From NCBI GenBank assembly GCA_946887105.1, contig CAMPKJ010000293.1:1-5901 (forward strand): a stretch of 5,901 bases of DNA, given 5' to 3'. Within the stretch, counting starts at the first letter, position 1. Every line of letters begins with the position of its first letter. Both the position numbers and the translations under genes were made by a program. The DNA comes from an uncultured Acidobacteriota bacterium (GTDB lineage Bacteria > Acidobacteriota > Thermoanaerobaculia > Gp7-AA8). Below the pieces are notes generated by a model, which worked only from the letters and a program-made list of their open reading frames with translations, was not told the DNA's origin and made no database searches. Shown piece after piece: positions 4,542 to 5,901 of this stretch.

Positions 4542-5624
4542 ATGTCCAAACGATTCTTTTCCACGCTGCTCGTCCTTTCCCTCGCCCTCACGGCACCATT
4601 CGCCGTGGCGCAGGAGAAAGCGAATGAAGCGGCGAAAGGCCCGCGGCTGACCATCGTCGAGCCGATCAAGGACTTCGGTGTGGTTCCGAAGGGACAGAAG
4701 CTCGACTGGAGCTTCGAGATCCGCAACACCGGCACGAGCGATCTGGAGATCCTCGCCGCCAAGCCCGGCTGCGGCTGCACCGTCGCTGACTTCGACAAGG
4801 TCATCAAGCCCGGCCAGAGCGGCAAGGTCACGGCGCACGTCGACACCGCCAGCTTCGCCGGCCCGATCGCGAAGCCGGTCACGCTGGAGACGAACGACTC
4901 CTCCACGCCGAACGCCCAGCTCACCATCACCGCCACCGTCAAGCCGTACGTTGACGCCTACCCGGCCGGTTTCGTCCGCTACAACATTCTCCAGGGCGAT
5001 ACCGAGAAGCAGACCGTGACCATCTACTCCGAAGACGAACAGCCGTTCGAGATCGTGAAGATCGAGAGCCCGCAGGAGTGGATCAAGGTCGACTCCAGGA
5101 AAGCCGAAGGCGCCGACCTCCAGAAGGGCGTCGGCCGCGCCGGACAGAACCAGTACAAGCTCGACATCACCGTCGGCGGACCGGATACGCGCATCGGACC
5201 GCTGGCCGAAAAGATTCACATCATCACGAACTCGAAGTACCAGCCCGATTTCTGGGTGAGCGTCTCGGGCGTCATCCGCCCGACGTTCCGCGTCGAGCCG
5301 ACCGCCGTCAACTTCGGTGAAGTCGCGCCGAACGACACCGCGGCCACGCGCACGGTCATCCTCCGCTCGAACGATCTCAAGTCGCCGGACCGCTTCGTGG
5401 TCGAGAAGGCGGAGTCGGGACTCGCGGAAGTGACCGCGGCCATCAAGCCGACCGACAAGAAGGGCGAGTTCGAGCTCACCCTGCAGGTCGCCAAGGATGC
5501 CAAGCCGGGCACGCTGGACGGCTCGGTGCTCGTGCACACGAACGACTCCATCAAGCCGCTCGTCACGATCCCGGTCAAGGGAACCGTGAAGGCGGCGCAG
5601 ACGGCGGCAGCGGGCGCGAAGTAG
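4542..5624 (+). CDS. secreted DUF1573 protein with three Ig-like domains
   Basis: The product has 360 residues and is probably periplasmic. It begins with a signal peptide: MSKR, a hydrophobic stretch (about 5-20), and a likely signal peptidase I site after AVA (residue 23). There is no lipobox cysteine. The first mature domain (about 36-133) is a typical DUF1573 unit: DFGVVPKG (44-51), FEIRNTGTSDLEI (58-70), the family's CGC motif at C77-G-C79, then PGQSGKV (90-96) and TLETND (114-119). The second domain (about 138-245) is a divergent beta-sandwich without cysteines. The third (about 247-348) again has VNFGEV (256-261), an RSND turn (275-278) and HTND (332-335), but no CGC. The family is widespread in Bacteroidota, Planctomycetota and Acidobacteriota, and its function is unestablished; Ig-like repeats suggest protein-protein or envelope contacts. 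A short Ala-rich tail follows the third domain. The gene stands alone, divergent from mpl, with its own Shine-Dalgarno and terminator. Confidence 0.9.
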   Translation: MSKRFFSTLLVLSLALTAPFAVAQEKANEAAKGPRLTIVEPIKDFGVVPKGQKLDWSFEIRNTGTSDLEILAAKPGCGCTVADFDKVIKPGQSGKVTAHVDTASFAGPIAKPVTLETNDSSTPNAQLTITATVKPYVDAYPAGFVRYNILQGDTEKQTVTIYSEDEQPFEIVKIESPQEWIKVDSRKAEGADLQKGVGRAGQNQYKLDITVGGPDTRIGPLAEKIHIITNSKYQPDFWVSVSGVIRPTFRVEPTAVNFGEVAPNDTAATRTVILRSNDLKSPDRFVVEKAESGLAEVTAAIKPTDKKGEFELTLQVAKDAKPGTLDGSVLVHTNDSIKPLVTIPVKGTVKAAQTAAAGAK

Positions 5625-5646
5625 CGTTCGCCATCACCGGATGTCG

Positions 5647-5675
5647 AAACGGCGGGCTCAGGCCCGCCGTTTTTG
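5647..5675 (+). terminator. intrinsic terminator of the DUF1573 gene, between convergent genes
   Basis: An 11-bp perfect stem (5647-5657 with 5662-5672, core ACGGCGGGC) with a TCAG loop is followed by a T-rich tail (TTTTT, G, TTTT). It lies 22 nt after the plus-strand stop and 6 nt after the minus-strand methyltransferase stop. On the minus strand only a short T-run follows, so it may serve that gene less well. Confidence 0.9.
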
Positions 5676-5678
5676 TTT

Positions 5679-5901
5679 TCACACCACCACCGACACTCCG
5701 GTCCCATCCCCCAGCGGCAGGATCGACGTGATCAGCCGCGGATCGGCCATCAGGCGCTTGTTGAACGCGCGCAGGGCATCGGTCGGCGCGTCGCGATCGC
5801 CGGCGGCGACGCGGCCCTTCCACAGCAGGTTGTCGCAGAGGATCACCGCGCCCTGCTCCATCTTCGGCAGGAGCGCGTCGAGATAGTCCTCGTATTCGGT
5901 C
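5679..5901 (-). CDS. class I SAM-dependent O-methyltransferase, C-terminal fragment (runs off the window)
   Basis: The frame is open from the right edge to a TGA at 5681-5679, giving the last 73 residues; the ATG at 5861 is internal. The visible sequence matches the end of the COMT-like Methyltransf_3 family. It runs EYEDYLDALLPKMEQGAVIL, then the metal-binding DN (residues 23-24 of the fragment) in the family's DNLLWKGRV motif, then ALRAFNKRLMADPRL and the terminal LPLGDGTGVSVV strand. Asp-Asn here corresponds to the divalent-cation ligands D169/N170 of catechol O-methyltransferase. The SAM-binding part and third metal ligand lie outside the window. Relatives methylate catechols, caffeoyl-CoA, or tRNA hydroxyuridine (TrmR), so the substrate cannot be inferred. 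It is convergent with the DUF1573 gene. Confidence 0.88.
   Translation of the reverse strand, partial: TEYEDYLDALLPKMEQGAVILCDNLLWKGRVAAGDRDAPTDALRAFNKRLMADPRLITSILPLGDGTGVSVVV

Noticed and set aside
4521..5537. Minus-strand frame of 338 codons opposite the DUF1573 gene
   Set aside because: It is a shadow of the plus-strand gene, which has a signal peptide, family motifs, a Shine-Dalgarno and a terminator.

Overview
This is a GC-rich bacterial chromosomal window with tightly packed housekeeping-type genes. The gene set is a Thermus/Azotobacter-type 7Fe ferredoxin, a Gre transcript-cleavage factor with a very long N-terminal extension, the murein-recycling ligase Mpl and a three-domain DUF1573 exported protein. 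It suggests a diderm, meso-diaminopimelate-containing, non-proteobacterial lineage. Acidobacteriota is my best guess, from general resemblance only. I see no transposase, integrase, CRISPR array, tRNA or rRNA.

Left part (1-2700), read on the minus strand: a greA-like gene (2685-613) has a possible promoter only 9 nt before its ATG. A 7Fe ferredoxin gene (571-305) follows after 41 nt with its own strong ribosome binding site, so the two probably form one operon. That operon ends at an intrinsic terminator (215-194). Beyond it, 172-1 carries no gene but can fold into a 20-bp closing helix directly abutting a second, very strong terminator. This has the architecture of a small structured RNA. 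A 6S-like RNA is one possibility, but I do not recognise the family.

Middle part (2700-4541): mpl (4416-2974, minus) is followed after 50 nt by a 52-codon gene (2923-2765), which in turn is followed by a terminator (2742-2715). The Shine-Dalgarno of the small gene can be masked by a hairpin whose other arm lies just past the mpl stop, which suggests translational coupling. The 125-nt region 4417-4541 separates divergent mpl from the gene to its right and holds a 12-bp palindrome.

Right part (4542-5901): a plus-strand gene for a secreted DUF1573 protein ends at a strong terminator (5647-5675). The 3' end of a class I SAM-dependent O-methyltransferase gene converges on it from the minus strand and runs off the window.

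Functionally the window is mixed: transcription fidelity or restart (Gre), electron transfer (ferredoxin), cell-wall recycling (Mpl) and a periplasmic protein of unknown role. The most interesting items are the putative structured RNA at the left edge, the extended Gre factor and the short gene coupled to mpl.
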